Source: Prescottella soli (lineage in GTDB: Bacteria > Actinomycetota > Actinomycetes > Mycobacteriales > Mycobacteriaceae). Taken from it: a stretch of DNA of 64,000 nt. The stretch's first letter is position 1, and every line of letters begins with the position of its first letter. Both the position numbers and the translations under genes were made by a program. This document shows, one piece after another, positions 33,597 to 42,075 of this stretch. Under the pieces are notes generated by a model that was given only the letters and a program-made list of their open reading frames with translations, was not told the origin of the DNA and ran no database searches. The DNA lies in contig NZ_CP157276.1 of assembly GCF_040024445.1 (NCBI RefSeq), forward strand, positions 3,596,001 to 3,660,000, read 5' to 3'.

Positions 33597-34421
33597 ATGT
33601 GCGCGACGTGTGGATGCGGCAAGGTCGACGAGCCGGCCGGGACTCGGATCACGATTCCGGCGGACGGCGCCTCTCAGCACGAACACCAGCACGAACACAC
33701 ACACGGCCATGGTCACGGCCACGGGCACGGCCATGAACACGGGGGCCCGCACAGTCACGTGCCCGCCGCGACGGAGACCGTCACACTCGAGCAGAAGATC
33801 TTGGACAAGAACGATCGGTTGGCGGCGGCGAACCGCTCGTGGCTCACCGAACGGGGGGTGCGGGCGATCAACCTGATGAGCTCGCCCGGATCGGGCAAGA
33901 CGACGCTGCTCGAGCGCACCGTGCGGGATCTGCAGGCATCGAGTCCGATATCGGTGATCGAGGGGGACCAGGAGACGCTGCTCGACGCCGATCGGATCCG
34001 ATCGACGGGATGCGATGTGGTGCAGGTCAATACGGGGTCCGGGTGTCATCTCGACGCCGAGATGATGCGGGGTGCGCTCGATGCGTTGACTCCCGCGAAC
34101 GACTCGCTGGTGTTCGTGGAGAATGTCGGAAACCTCGTGTGCCCTGCGCTGTTCGACCTCGGCGAGCAAGGCAAGGTTGTCCTCATCTCCGTGACCGAGG
34201 GGGACGACAAGCCGCTCAAGTACCCGCACATCTTCGCGGTGGCCGATCTGGTGATCGTCAACAAGACCGACCTCCTCCCTTATGTCGAATTCGATACCGA
34301 AGCGTGTGAGCGCAACGCGCGGTCGGTGAATCCTGATGTGCGAGTGATCAATCTGTCCGCGACCAGCGGGGAGGGGATCGAGGAGTGGTATCGGTGGGTC
34401 GCCGAACGTCGCGCGGGATGA
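33597..34421 (+). CDS. hypB: Hydrogenase nickel GTPase HypB
   Basis: The 274-aa protein starts 'MCATCGCGK', a CxxCGC high-affinity nickel motif. A His-rich stretch follows (residues about 28-55, nearly all His with Gly/Glu) that can store Ni. The GTPase has Walker A 'SSPGSGKTT', the Ni/Zn Cys-His in 'NTGSGCHLDAEM' and 'NKTD'. It starts 3 nt after hypA. Confidence 0.96.
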   Translation: MCATCGCGKVDEPAGTRITIPADGASQHEHQHEHTHGHGHGHGHGHEHGGPHSHVPAATETVTLEQKILDKNDRLAAANRSWLTERGVRAINLMSSPGSGKTTLLERTVRDLQASSPISVIEGDQETLLDADRIRSTGCDVVQVNTGSGCHLDAEMMRGALDALTPANDSLVFVENVGNLVCPALFDLGEQGKVVLISVTEGDDKPLKYPHIFAVADLVIVNKTDLLPYVEFDTEACERNARSVNPDVRVINLSATSGEGIEEWYRWVAERRAG

Positions 34422-34539
34422 TCATCCGGCGTTGACAGATCCACCGCTGCCGCGCCTTAATTGTGGTGGGCGTCACGCAAGTGGGCCGAGGGTCGACTCC
34501 GGTGACGCAGGGGCGGTGGAGCCCCGGGGAGTGGCTGTT

Positions 34540-35625
34540 ATGTCGACACCGACGAAAGCTGCGAAGAAGCCGGAACACGCCAAATCTGACGACACGGACG
34601 AAGGTGTCATTCACGTCCTGTGGATCAACGCGGGACTCAGCTGCGACGGCGACTCGGTTTCGTTGACCGCGGCAACTCAGCCGAGTGTGGAGGAGATCGC
34701 GCTCGGCGCTCTCCCGGGACTGCCGAAGGTTGCCGTGCACTGGCCGCTGATCGACTTCGAGTGTGGTCCCGCAGGCGGCGCCGACGACTTCCTCGAATGG
34801 TTCTGGAAAGCTGATCGCGGCGAGCTCGAACCGTTCGTCCTGGTGGTCGAGGGATCGATCCCGAACGAGAAGCTGCACGACGAGGGCTACTGGTGCGGGT
34901 TCGGCAGCAATCCGGAGACCGGGCAGCCCGTCACGACCAGCGAGTGGCTGGATCGCTTGGCGCCCAAGGCAACAGCGGTCGTAGCCGCCGGTACGTGTGC
35001 GACATACGGTGGGATCCACGCGATGGCGGGCAACCCGACCGGTGCGATGGGTGTGCCCGACTATCTCGGGTGGGACTGGAAGTCCAAGGCCGGCCTGCCG
35101 ATCGTGTGCGTGCCCGGTTGTCCGATCCAACCGGACAACCTCTCCGAGACCCTGACCTATCTGCTGTATCAGGTGACGGACCAGGCGCCGATGATCCCGC
35201 TCGACGAAATGCTCCGGCCGCAGTGGCTATTCGGACAGACCGTGCACGAGGGATGCGACCGCGCGGGCTACTACGAGCAGGGCGACTTCGCGACCGAGTA
35301 CGGTTCACCGAAGTGCATCGTGAAGCTGGGGTGTTGGGGTCCGGTCGTGAAATGCAATGTGCCCAAACGCGGTTGGATGAACGGCCTCGGCGGTTGTCCG
35401 AATGTCGGCGGCATCTGCATCGGATGCACCATGCCCGGATTCCCGGACAAGTTCATGCCTTTCATGGACGAGCCCCCGGGCGGCATCCTCTCCAGTTCGG
35501 TGTCGGAGGTCTACGGATCGGTGATCCGGACGCTGCGGGGTGTCACCGGCCGGACGCTGGACAAGGAACCCAGCTGGCGTGTACCCGGGCGCCTACTGAG
35601 GACAGGCGCGGTGCGCACCTGGTAG
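34540..35625 (+). CDS. hhyS: [NiFe]-hydrogenase small subunit, group 1h (high-affinity type)
   Basis: The 361-aa subunit carries the three FeS clusters that take electrons from the active site. The proximal-cluster motif is C35-D-G-D38 where most group 1 enzymes have CxxC. An Asp ligand replacing one Cys is the mark of group 1h (actinobacterial-type) enzymes, which oxidise atmospheric H2 in air. 'GTCATYGG', 'PGCPIQPDN' and the Cys-rich C-terminal half ('VHEGCDRAG', 'CIVKLGCWGP', 'GGICIGCTMPGFPD') complete the sites. There is no twin-arginine signal. ATG 34540 follows GGGGAG; longer starts have no support. Confidence 0.93.
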   Translation: MSTPTKAAKKPEHAKSDDTDEGVIHVLWINAGLSCDGDSVSLTAATQPSVEEIALGALPGLPKVAVHWPLIDFECGPAGGADDFLEWFWKADRGELEPFVLVVEGSIPNEKLHDEGYWCGFGSNPETGQPVTTSEWLDRLAPKATAVVAAGTCATYGGIHAMAGNPTGAMGVPDYLGWDWKSKAGLPIVCVPGCPIQPDNLSETLTYLLYQVTDQAPMIPLDEMLRPQWLFGQTVHEGCDRAGYYEQGDFATEYGSPKCIVKLGCWGPVVKCNVPKRGWMNGLGGCPNVGGICIGCTMPGFPDKFMPFMDEPPGGILSSSVSEVYGSVIRTLRGVTGRTLDKEPSWRVPGRLLRTGAVRTW

Positions 35626-35671
35626 TGCGAGAACGACGACAGGCGATCGCCGATAGTAGAGAGGCTTCTCG

Positions 35672-37465
35672 ATGACTTCCACAGTGCCCGAGCCGACCCG
35701 GGGAGCGCCCGACGAGAAGGGTCTCGTCGAGATGTCCTGGGATCCGATCACCCGCATCGTCGGCAGCCTGGGGATCTACACCAAGGTCGACTTCAAGAAC
35801 AAGACCGTCGCGGAATGCCACAGCACGTCGTCGATCTTCCGCGGCTACTCCCTCTTCATGAAGGGCAAGGATCCGCGAGACGCGCACTTCATCACCAGTC
35901 GCATCTGCGGGATCTGCGGCGACAACCACGCGACCTGTTCGTGCTACACGCAGAACATGGCGTACGGGGTCCAGCCGCCGCACCTGGGCGAGTGGATCGC
36001 GAACCTCGGCGAGGCCGCCGAATACATGTTCGACCACAACATCTTCCAGGAGAACCTGGTGGCGGTCGACTACTGCGAGAAGATGGTCTCGGAGACCAAT
36101 CCGGGCGTCCTCGCGCAGGCCGAGAAGACCGCGGCGCCGCACGCCGACGCGCACGGGTACAAGACCGTCGCCGACATCATGCGCGCGCTCAACCCGTTCA
36201 CCGGCGACTTCTACCGCGAGGCGTTGCAGGTCAGCCGGCTTACGCGAGAGATGTTCTGCCTCATGGAGGGCCGGCACGTCCACCCGTCGACGCTGTATCC
36301 CGGCGGCGTCGGGACCGTCGCGACGGTGCAGCTCATCACCGACTACATGACACGGCTGATGCGCTACATCGAGTTCATGAAGAAGGTCGTGCCCATGCAC
36401 GACGACCTGTTCGACTTCTTCTACGCGGCGCTGCCCGGGTACGAGCACGTCGGCGAACGTCGGATCATGCTGGGGTGCTGGGGCGCCTTCCAGGACCCGG
36501 CGGTGTGCAACTTCGCGTACAAGGACATGACCGACTGGGGTCGGAAGATGTTCGTGACGCCGGGCGTGGTCGTCGACAACAAGCTGGTGACCACGGACCT
36601 GGTGGACATCAACCTCGGCATCCGGATCATGCTCGGCTCGTCGTACTACGACGACTGGTCCGACCAGGAGATGTTCGTGACCACCGATCCGCTGGGCAAC
36701 CCGGTGGACCGGCGGCACCCGTGGAACCAGCACACCAACCCGAAGCCGCAGAAGCGCGACCTCGAGGACAAGTACAGCTGGGTGATGTCGCCGCGGTGGT
36801 TCGACGGCAAGAACAATCTGGCCCTGGACACCGGAGGCGGGCCCCTGGCCCGTCTGTGGTCCACCGCGCTCGCCGGCCTGGTCGAGACCGACGAGGTGAA
36901 AGCGACCGGCCACAGCGTCAAGATCGACTTCCCGAAGACCGCGCTGAAGGGGCCCGTCAGTCTCGAATGGAAGATCCCGCAGTGGAGCAACACGATCGAG
37001 CGCAACCGGGCCCGGACCTACTTCCAGGCGTACGCGGCCGCGATGGCGCTGCACTTCGCGCAGAAGGCGCTCACCGAGATCCGCGCCGGCCGGACCAAGA
37101 CGTGGGAGGAGTTCGAGGTCCCCGACGAGGGCATCGGGTGCGGGTTCACCGAGGCCGTGCGCGGGGTGCTCTCGCACCACATGGTGATCCGCGACGGCAA
37201 GATCGCGAACTACCACCCGTACCCGCCGACGCCGTGGAATGCGAGTCCCCGTGACGCCGAGGGAGTTCCGGGTCCGTACGAGGACGCGGTGACGGACCTG
37301 CACATCTACGAGGAGAACGATCGCGACAACTTCAAGGGCATCGACATCATGCGCACGGTCCGCAGCTTCGATCCCTGCCTGCCGTGTGGCGTCCACATGT
37401 ACCTCGGCGACGGCCGGACGCTCGAGAAGCTTCATTCGCCCACACAGTCCATGACCGGGGAGTGA
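35672..37465 (+). CDS. hhyL: [NiFe]-hydrogenase large subunit, group 1h
   Basis: The 597-aa subunit holds the NiFe(CN)2CO site. Nickel ligands are C79/C82 ('SRICGICGDNH') and C569/C572 ('DPCLPCGVH'). A 22-residue extension follows His575 and would be removed by the maturation protease once nickel is in. GAGAGG 7 nt before ATG 35672 is the Shine-Dalgarno; the gene follows the small subunit by 46 bp. Start and motifs fit the group 1h family. Confidence 0.95.
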   Translation: MTSTVPEPTRGAPDEKGLVEMSWDPITRIVGSLGIYTKVDFKNKTVAECHSTSSIFRGYSLFMKGKDPRDAHFITSRICGICGDNHATCSCYTQNMAYGVQPPHLGEWIANLGEAAEYMFDHNIFQENLVAVDYCEKMVSETNPGVLAQAEKTAAPHADAHGYKTVADIMRALNPFTGDFYREALQVSRLTREMFCLMEGRHVHPSTLYPGGVGTVATVQLITDYMTRLMRYIEFMKKVVPMHDDLFDFFYAALPGYEHVGERRIMLGCWGAFQDPAVCNFAYKDMTDWGRKMFVTPGVVVDNKLVTTDLVDINLGIRIMLGSSYYDDWSDQEMFVTTDPLGNPVDRRHPWNQHTNPKPQKRDLEDKYSWVMSPRWFDGKNNLALDTGGGPLARLWSTALAGLVETDEVKATGHSVKIDFPKTALKGPVSLEWKIPQWSNTIERNRARTYFQAYAAAMALHFAQKALTEIRAGRTKTWEEFEVPDEGIGCGFTEAVRGVLSHHMVIRDGKIANYHPYPPTPWNASPRDAEGVPGPYEDAVTDLHIYEENDRDNFKGIDIMRTVRSFDPCLPCGVHMYLGDGRTLEKLHSPTQSMTGE

Positions 37466-37473
37466 GGTGACGG

Positions 37474-38412
37474 ATGGCATCGGTACGCGACGAGGCACTG
37501 AGCGAGACGCACGAATCCGATCGCTGGCGGGGAGCCGGCGATCGGATCGAGGCGCTGCTCGACGCCGCCTCGGCCGGAGGCCCGGTGGCCCGGGAGCGGG
37601 CCGAGCAACTCGTCCGCGAGGTGGTCGACCTCTACGGTGAGGCGCTGGGCCGGATCCTGGCCGTCGCGGCGCGCACGCCCGGGCTGGTCGACGAACTGAC
37701 CCGCGACGAGTTGGTGTCGAGCATGCTGCTCGTGAGCGGGCTGCACCCGCACGACGTCGAGACCCGGGTGCGGACCGCGCTCGACAACGTCCGCCCCTAT
37801 CTCGGCTCGCACGGCGGCGACGTGGAACTGGTCGAGGTCTCCGACGACGGTGTCGTGCGGCTGCGGCTGCTCGGCAGCTGTCACGGGTGCCCGTCGTCGG
37901 CGGTGACACTGCAGCTCGCCGTGGAGGGTGCGGTGCAGGCCGCGGCCCCCGAGACCACCGCGATCGAGGTGGAGACCGACGCTTCCGAGCCCAACGCGAC
38001 GACGCCGGGGGTGTTCAGCGTCGACTCGCTGATGTCGCACGTGCGCGACACCGGACAGCATCCCGGAACCTGGGTTTCCACACCGGAATTCGGGGAGCTG
38101 GAACCAGGTGAGGTGGGCGGCTTCACCGTGGGCGGTATCGCGATGCTGGTCTGCCGTATCGGCGACGAGCTGTTCGCGTACCGCGACCGGTGTCCCGCGT
38201 GTGGGAACGCCATGGCCGGGGCCGTGATGCAGCGCCGGGCCGGCGGTCCGGTGGGCGACGCGGTCCTGCGCTGTCCCGTCTGCCGCGCCCACTACGACGT
38301 CCGCCGGGCGGGGGCCGCGGTCGAGCCATCGGGCGATCACCTGGACCCGCTCCCGGTGCTGGTGCGCGACGGCGTCCTCTCGGTGGCCGTGCCGACGGCG
38401 GTGACGGGGTGA
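37474..38412 (+). CDS. NifU-like/Rieske-like fusion protein of the hydrogenase cluster
   Basis: The 312-aa protein has a NifU C-terminal domain (residues about 95-165) with the FeS-scaffold Cys pair C136-x2-C139 ('GSCHGCPSSAV'). A Rieske-fold-like domain (residues about 200-308) follows. In the latter the usual Cys-x-His and Cys-x2-His are C240-x2-C243 and C267-x2-C270, so four Cys could bind a rubredoxin-like iron or another FeS centre. It may build or carry clusters, or pass electrons from the hydrogenase. It starts 8 nt after the large subunit. Confidence 0.85.
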   Translation: MASVRDEALSETHESDRWRGAGDRIEALLDAASAGGPVARERAEQLVREVVDLYGEALGRILAVAARTPGLVDELTRDELVSSMLLVSGLHPHDVETRVRTALDNVRPYLGSHGGDVELVEVSDDGVVRLRLLGSCHGCPSSAVTLQLAVEGAVQAAAPETTAIEVETDASEPNATTPGVFSVDSLMSHVRDTGQHPGTWVSTPEFGELEPGEVGGFTVGGIAMLVCRIGDELFAYRDRCPACGNAMAGAVMQRRAGGPVGDAVLRCPVCRAHYDVRRAGAAVEPSGDHLDPLPVLVRDGVLSVAVPTAVTG

Positions 38413-39086
38413 GCGCGCCGTCGAACCACGGCACCCCCACCGGTCCGGCGCTGGGGGTGCTTCGGCGTATCGCATCGACCCGGCCGCAGCCGATCGCCGG
38501 GGAACGGTGCGAGATGTGTGCGGCGCCGATCGCCGACGAGCACAGCCACGTGGTGAATATGGCGGGGCGGCAGCTGATGTGCGTGTGCCGCCCGTGCTAT
38601 CTGCTGTTCACCGAGCCCGGCGCCGAGCTGAGGTACCGCGCGGTACCCGACCGGTACCTGTCGTTCCCGGACTTCAGGTTGGGACCGGGGCAGTGGGACG
38701 GGCTCGAGATCCCGGTGGGGCTCGCGTTCCTGTTCCGGAACTCCGCGCAGGGTCGCACGGTCGCGTTCTATCCCGGACCCGCCGGCGCGACCGAGTCGGA
38801 ACTGTCCATCGAGGCGTGGGATTCGGTGCGGGAGGCCAACCCGGCACTCGGGACCGTCGTCCCCGACGTCGAGGCGCTGCTGATCCGGGTGCCGAAGACC
38901 GGTCCGGGCGGTGCCGAGTGCCACCTCCTGCCGATCGACGCCTGCTACGAACTGGTGGGGCGGCTGCGGCGGTGCTGGCGCGGGTTCGACGGCGGGCAGG
39001 ATGCGCACCGCGAACTCGACAGCTTCTTCGAACGTATCGAGCGGCGCAGCGCGCCGGTGCACGAACAGACCGGAGGTGCGTCGTGA
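38409..39086 (+). CDS. DUF5947-type hydrogenase-associated protein
   Basis: The 225-aa protein begins at a GTG that overlaps the previous stop (GTGA). It has 'CEMCAAPI' and 'CVCRPCYLLF' near residues 35-65, a likely zinc or FeS Cys set, and no signal peptide. I recognise it as the DUF5947 protein that regularly follows the NifU-like gene in actinobacterial group 1h clusters. The function is unknown. Confidence 0.78.
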   Translation: MSAPSNHGTPTGPALGVLRRIASTRPQPIAGERCEMCAAPIADEHSHVVNMAGRQLMCVCRPCYLLFTEPGAELRYRAVPDRYLSFPDFRLGPGQWDGLEIPVGLAFLFRNSAQGRTVAFYPGPAGATESELSIEAWDSVREANPALGTVVPDVEALLIRVPKTGPGGAECHLLPIDACYELVGRLRRCWRGFDGGQDAHRELDSFFERIERRSAPVHEQTGGAS

Positions 39087-39733
39087 CTGCACTCGATTTC
39101 TCCGTGCTCTCCGTCGGCCCCGAGCCGTTCGCGGTGACTCCCAACCTGATTGCCCGAGTTCGGATAGCCGAGTCGACCGGGTCCACCGTGCACGCCCTCG
39201 CCCTGCGGTGCCAGATCCGGATCGAACCGGGCCGGCGCCGCTACTCGGACACCGAGGAGCCGGGACTGCTGGACCTGTTCGGGCCCCGCGAGCGGTGGGC
39301 GTCGACCCTCTCGACCTTCCCGTGGCTGCATGCGACGGCCACGGTGCCGGGGTTCACCGGCGAGTGCGTGACCGAACTGGTGATGCCGTGCACGTACGAC
39401 TTCGAGGTCACGGCGTCGAAGTACCTGCACGCGTTGGAGAGCGGTGACGGCGGCACGGTGCCGCTGAGCTTCCTGTTCAGCGGCACGGTGTTCACGAAGG
39501 GGACCAAGGGATTCGGCGTCGAACAGGTCCCGTGGGACCGCGAGGCGCAGTACGACCTGCCCGTGGACGTGTGGCGCGAGACCATGCGGCAGAACTTCCC
39601 GTCGACCGGCTGGCTGCGCCTGGACCACGACACCATCGCCGCGCTGATGCGCTTCAAGGCGGCCCGCGGGCTGCCGGGGATCGACCAGGCCGTGACCGAG
39701 CTGCTCGACGCGGCGGGGGAGGTGGCGACGTGA
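39083..39733 (+). CDS. DUF6084-type hydrogenase-associated protein
   Basis: The 216-aa soluble protein ('TALDFSVLSVGPEPFAV' at the N-terminus) starts with GTG overlapping the DUF5947 stop. It is beta-rich with few Cys; 'VMPCTYDFEVTASKYLHAL' is its most characteristic stretch. The family is known only from hydrogenase neighbourhoods. A structural or assembly role is likely, but nothing in the sequence proves it. Confidence 0.75.
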   Translation: MTALDFSVLSVGPEPFAVTPNLIARVRIAESTGSTVHALALRCQIRIEPGRRRYSDTEEPGLLDLFGPRERWASTLSTFPWLHATATVPGFTGECVTELVMPCTYDFEVTASKYLHALESGDGGTVPLSFLFSGTVFTKGTKGFGVEQVPWDREAQYDLPVDVWRETMRQNFPSTGWLRLDHDTIAALMRFKAARGLPGIDQAVTELLDAAGEVAT

Positions 39734-41157
39734 CCGGACTCGACGACCTGGCCCGGCTCCGAGCGGTGGCCGACGCCGTCCTGTACGAGGGCTACCTGCT
39801 GTACCCGTACCGTTCGACGTCGCGGAAGAACCAATCGCGCTGGCAGTTCGGTGTACTCGGGCCGGCCGACGCCGCCGACCGCGGGGTGGGGGAGGACGCG
39901 TCGATGCGCGTCGAGTGCGTGCTCGACCGCGACGACGGCGTCGTCGAACCGGTGCTGCGGTTCCTGCAGTTGCAGGTGCGGACCGTCGAGGCGGCCCGCG
40001 GGGGTGGGTTCGACGCGGTTCCCGAGCTCGTCGTCGACGGCCGGACGTGGGTGAGCTGGGACGAGGCCGTGGAGGTGGAGATCGCGCTCGGGGCAGTCGG
40101 GGTGGCCGACCTGCAGGGCGGTATCAGCCGGGACGTCCGGGTGCCCGGCGGCACGGACGTCGAGGATCTGGGGCCGTCCGGCCGTCTGGTGCGGACACGA
40201 TTCCCGGTGCGCGGCCGGGTCGAGCTGACAGCGTCGCGCATCGGCGACGCGGTGCGGCTGAGCGTCGACGTGCGCAACGAGACCGTCCTCGACGACGTCG
40301 CCGTTCCGGACGTTCCCGCGAAGGACACGGCAATCCGCCACTCGCTCGTCGGTGCCCACCTGCTCCTCGCGGCACGCGGCGCCCGGTACGTGTCGCTGCT
40401 CGAGCCACCCGATCGCTTCGCGGCCGCCGCGGCCGGGTGCCGGCAGCATCGCTGCTACCCCGTCCTGGCCGGGGACCGCGGCGCCCCCGGTACGAGCGAC
40501 GTCGTCCTGGCGTCGCCGATCATCCTGTACGACCACCCTCGGGTCGCCGAGGAGAGCGGCGGAGACCTGTTCGACGCCACCGAGATCGACGAGATCCTCA
40601 CCCTCCGCGTGATGACGCTGACCGACGAGGAGAAGGCGCAGGCCCGCGCGACCGATCCGCTGGCGGCACAGATCATCGACCGCTGCGACGACATGTCACC
40701 GTCGGACATGCAACGGTTGCACGGTGCGCTGCGCGACCCGCGCGCCATCGACACCGGACTCTCGGAGCCCCCGACGTTCGTCACTCCCGGCGGGCTCGTC
40801 CCCGAGGTGCCGGACGATGTGCCCTGGTGGGATCCGGGCGCCGACACCAGCGTTCGGCCCGAGACCGACGGTGTCCTCGTCGGCGGGGTGCGGATCGCGA
40901 AGGGCAGCCTGGTGCGGCTGCGGCCGTCGCGGCGCGCGGACGCGCAGGACCTGTTCTTCAGCGGGCAGGTGGCACGGGTCGCGACCGTGCACGCGGACGT
41001 CGACGGTGGCACGCACGTGGGAGTCGTCCTCGTCGACGATCCCGCCGCCGAGTTGCACGACTGGTACGGCCGCTACCTGTACTTCGCGCCCGACGAAGTG
41101 GAACCACTCGATTCGCAGTCCGATCCGGCGAACGAGCGAGAGGAGAATCGGTCATGA
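39730..41157 (+). CDS. Conserved hydrogenase-cluster protein of unknown function (475 aa)
   Basis: The GTG start overlaps the previous stop, and the stop overlaps the next ATG. No membrane segments or cofactor motifs are seen. The N-terminus ('LYEGYLLYPYRSTSRKNQ') and the C-terminal SH3-like stretch ('IAKGSLVRLRPSRRADAQD', 'LYFAPDEVEP') suggest a scaffold or partner protein. It is the largest unknown gene in the locus. Confidence 0.75.
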   Translation: MTGLDDLARLRAVADAVLYEGYLLYPYRSTSRKNQSRWQFGVLGPADAADRGVGEDASMRVECVLDRDDGVVEPVLRFLQLQVRTVEAARGGGFDAVPELVVDGRTWVSWDEAVEVEIALGAVGVADLQGGISRDVRVPGGTDVEDLGPSGRLVRTRFPVRGRVELTASRIGDAVRLSVDVRNETVLDDVAVPDVPAKDTAIRHSLVGAHLLLAARGARYVSLLEPPDRFAAAAAGCRQHRCYPVLAGDRGAPGTSDVVLASPIILYDHPRVAEESGGDLFDATEIDEILTLRVMTLTDEEKAQARATDPLAAQIIDRCDDMSPSDMQRLHGALRDPRAIDTGLSEPPTFVTPGGLVPEVPDDVPWWDPGADTSVRPETDGVLVGGVRIAKGSLVRLRPSRRADAQDLFFSGQVARVATVHADVDGGTHVGVVLVDDPAAELHDWYGRYLYFAPDEVEPLDSQSDPANEREENRS

Positions 41158-41273
41158 GGACAATCGGAAAGCTGTCCACCGTGCTGTTCGCGGCGGCCGC
41201 CGCGGCCGGCGTGTGGATCACGGTGCGGTCGATCCCCGATCTGCAGCGCTACCTACGCATGCGCCGGATGTGA
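41154..41273 (+). CDS. 39-aa single-span membrane peptide (DUF6893-like)
   Basis: ATG 41154 overlaps the previous stop (ATGA). The peptide has a basic start 'MRTIGKL', one hydrophobic span (residues about 8-24, 'VLFAAAAAAGVWITV') and a basic tail 'LRMRRM'. Four-nt coupling and location inside the operon argue that it is real. It may anchor or modulate the otherwise soluble hydrogenase at the membrane, which is inference. Confidence 0.75.
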   Translation: MRTIGKLSTVLFAAAAAAGVWITVRSIPDLQRYLRMRRM

Positions 41274-41277
41274 CGCG

Positions 41278-41805
41278 ATGACGCCCGCGTCGCGCGCGCA
41301 GTCGCCGCCGAGGATTCTGGTCGCCGGAATCGGCAACATCTTCCTCGGCGACGACGGTTTCGGCCCGGAAGTGCTGCGCGCGGTGGCGTCCGCCCCGCTG
41401 CCCGACGGTGTCCGCGCGGTCGACTACGGCATCCGCGGGATGCACCTGGCCTACGACCTGCTCGACGGCTGGGACGCGCTGGTCCTCGTCGACGCGGTTC
41501 CCGACCGCGGCCGGCCGGGCGAGATCCGGGTGTTCGAGGTCGATCCGGACGACCCCGGCGCGGCCCCACGCCTCGACGCGCACGGCATGGATCCGGGGGC
41601 GGTGTTCGCGAGCCTCGCCGCGCTCGGCGGACGGCTTCCGCGCACGGTCGTCGTCGGCTGTCAGGCGGCGTGCGTCGACGAGGGGATGGGGCTGTCCGCG
41701 CCGGTCGCCGCGGCGGTGGACGGCGCCGCCGACGAGGTGCTGGCGGTCGTGTCCGGGTTCGCTGCGGCGGCGGTCGGTGGTCCGGTCGACGAGGCGGAGG
41801 GCTGA
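41278..41805 (+). CDS. Hydrogenase maturation protease (HupD/HyaD/HycI family)
   Basis: The 175-aa endopeptidase has 'LVAGIGNIFLGDDGFGPEV' with the first metal-sensing acidic residue, 'DALVLVDAVPDRGRPGEI' with the second, and a His-containing 'DAHGMDPGAV'. It removes the C-terminal extension of the large subunit after nickel insertion. It starts 4 nt after the small membrane peptide gene. Confidence 0.92.
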   Translation: MTPASRAQSPPRILVAGIGNIFLGDDGFGPEVLRAVASAPLPDGVRAVDYGIRGMHLAYDLLDGWDALVLVDAVPDRGRPGEIRVFEVDPDDPGAAPRLDAHGMDPGAVFASLAALGGRLPRTVVVGCQAACVDEGMGLSAPVAAAVDGAADEVLAVVSGFAAAAVGGPVDEAEG

Positions 41806-41808
41806 GCG

Positions 41809-42075
41809 ATGTGCCTGGGAATCCCTGGTCGGGTGGTCCGAATCCTCGACGGCTACGGCGGCCAGCTCGCGCTGGTCGACGTCGAGGGGAAGGAGCGCAA
41901 GGTCAACATCGGGATGCTCGAGGACATCGTGCTCGCACCCGGCGACTGGATCGTGATCCACATGGGATTCGCGGTGGAGCGCGTCGACCGGGAAGGCGCG
42001 GAACGGGCCATGGCGGGTCTGGAACTGATGGGCCGTCCGCGGGAGCCGCGGGTCGACGGAGACGGGGCACCGTGA
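41809..42075 (+). CDS. hypC: Hydrogenase assembly chaperone HypC, copy 1
   Basis: The 88-aa protein starts 'MCLGIPGRVV', with the essential Cys2 that carries the Fe(CN)2CO unit together with HypD. 'GDWIVIHMGFAVERVD' is the conserved C-terminal strand. Another HypC gene is at 46996 and a HypC-like domain at 44438. It may serve the large subunit directly, while the other belongs to the HypDE module. Confidence 0.94.
   Translation: MCLGIPGRVVRILDGYGGQLALVDVEGKERKVNIGMLEDIVLAPGDWIVIHMGFAVERVDREGAERAMAGLELMGRPREPRVDGDGAP

Noticed and set aside
33675-33755. Repetitive CAC/GGC-rich stretch, at first sight a tandem repeat or CRISPR-like element
   Set aside because: It encodes the His-rich nickel-storage segment of HypB. 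There are no spacers or regular repeat units.
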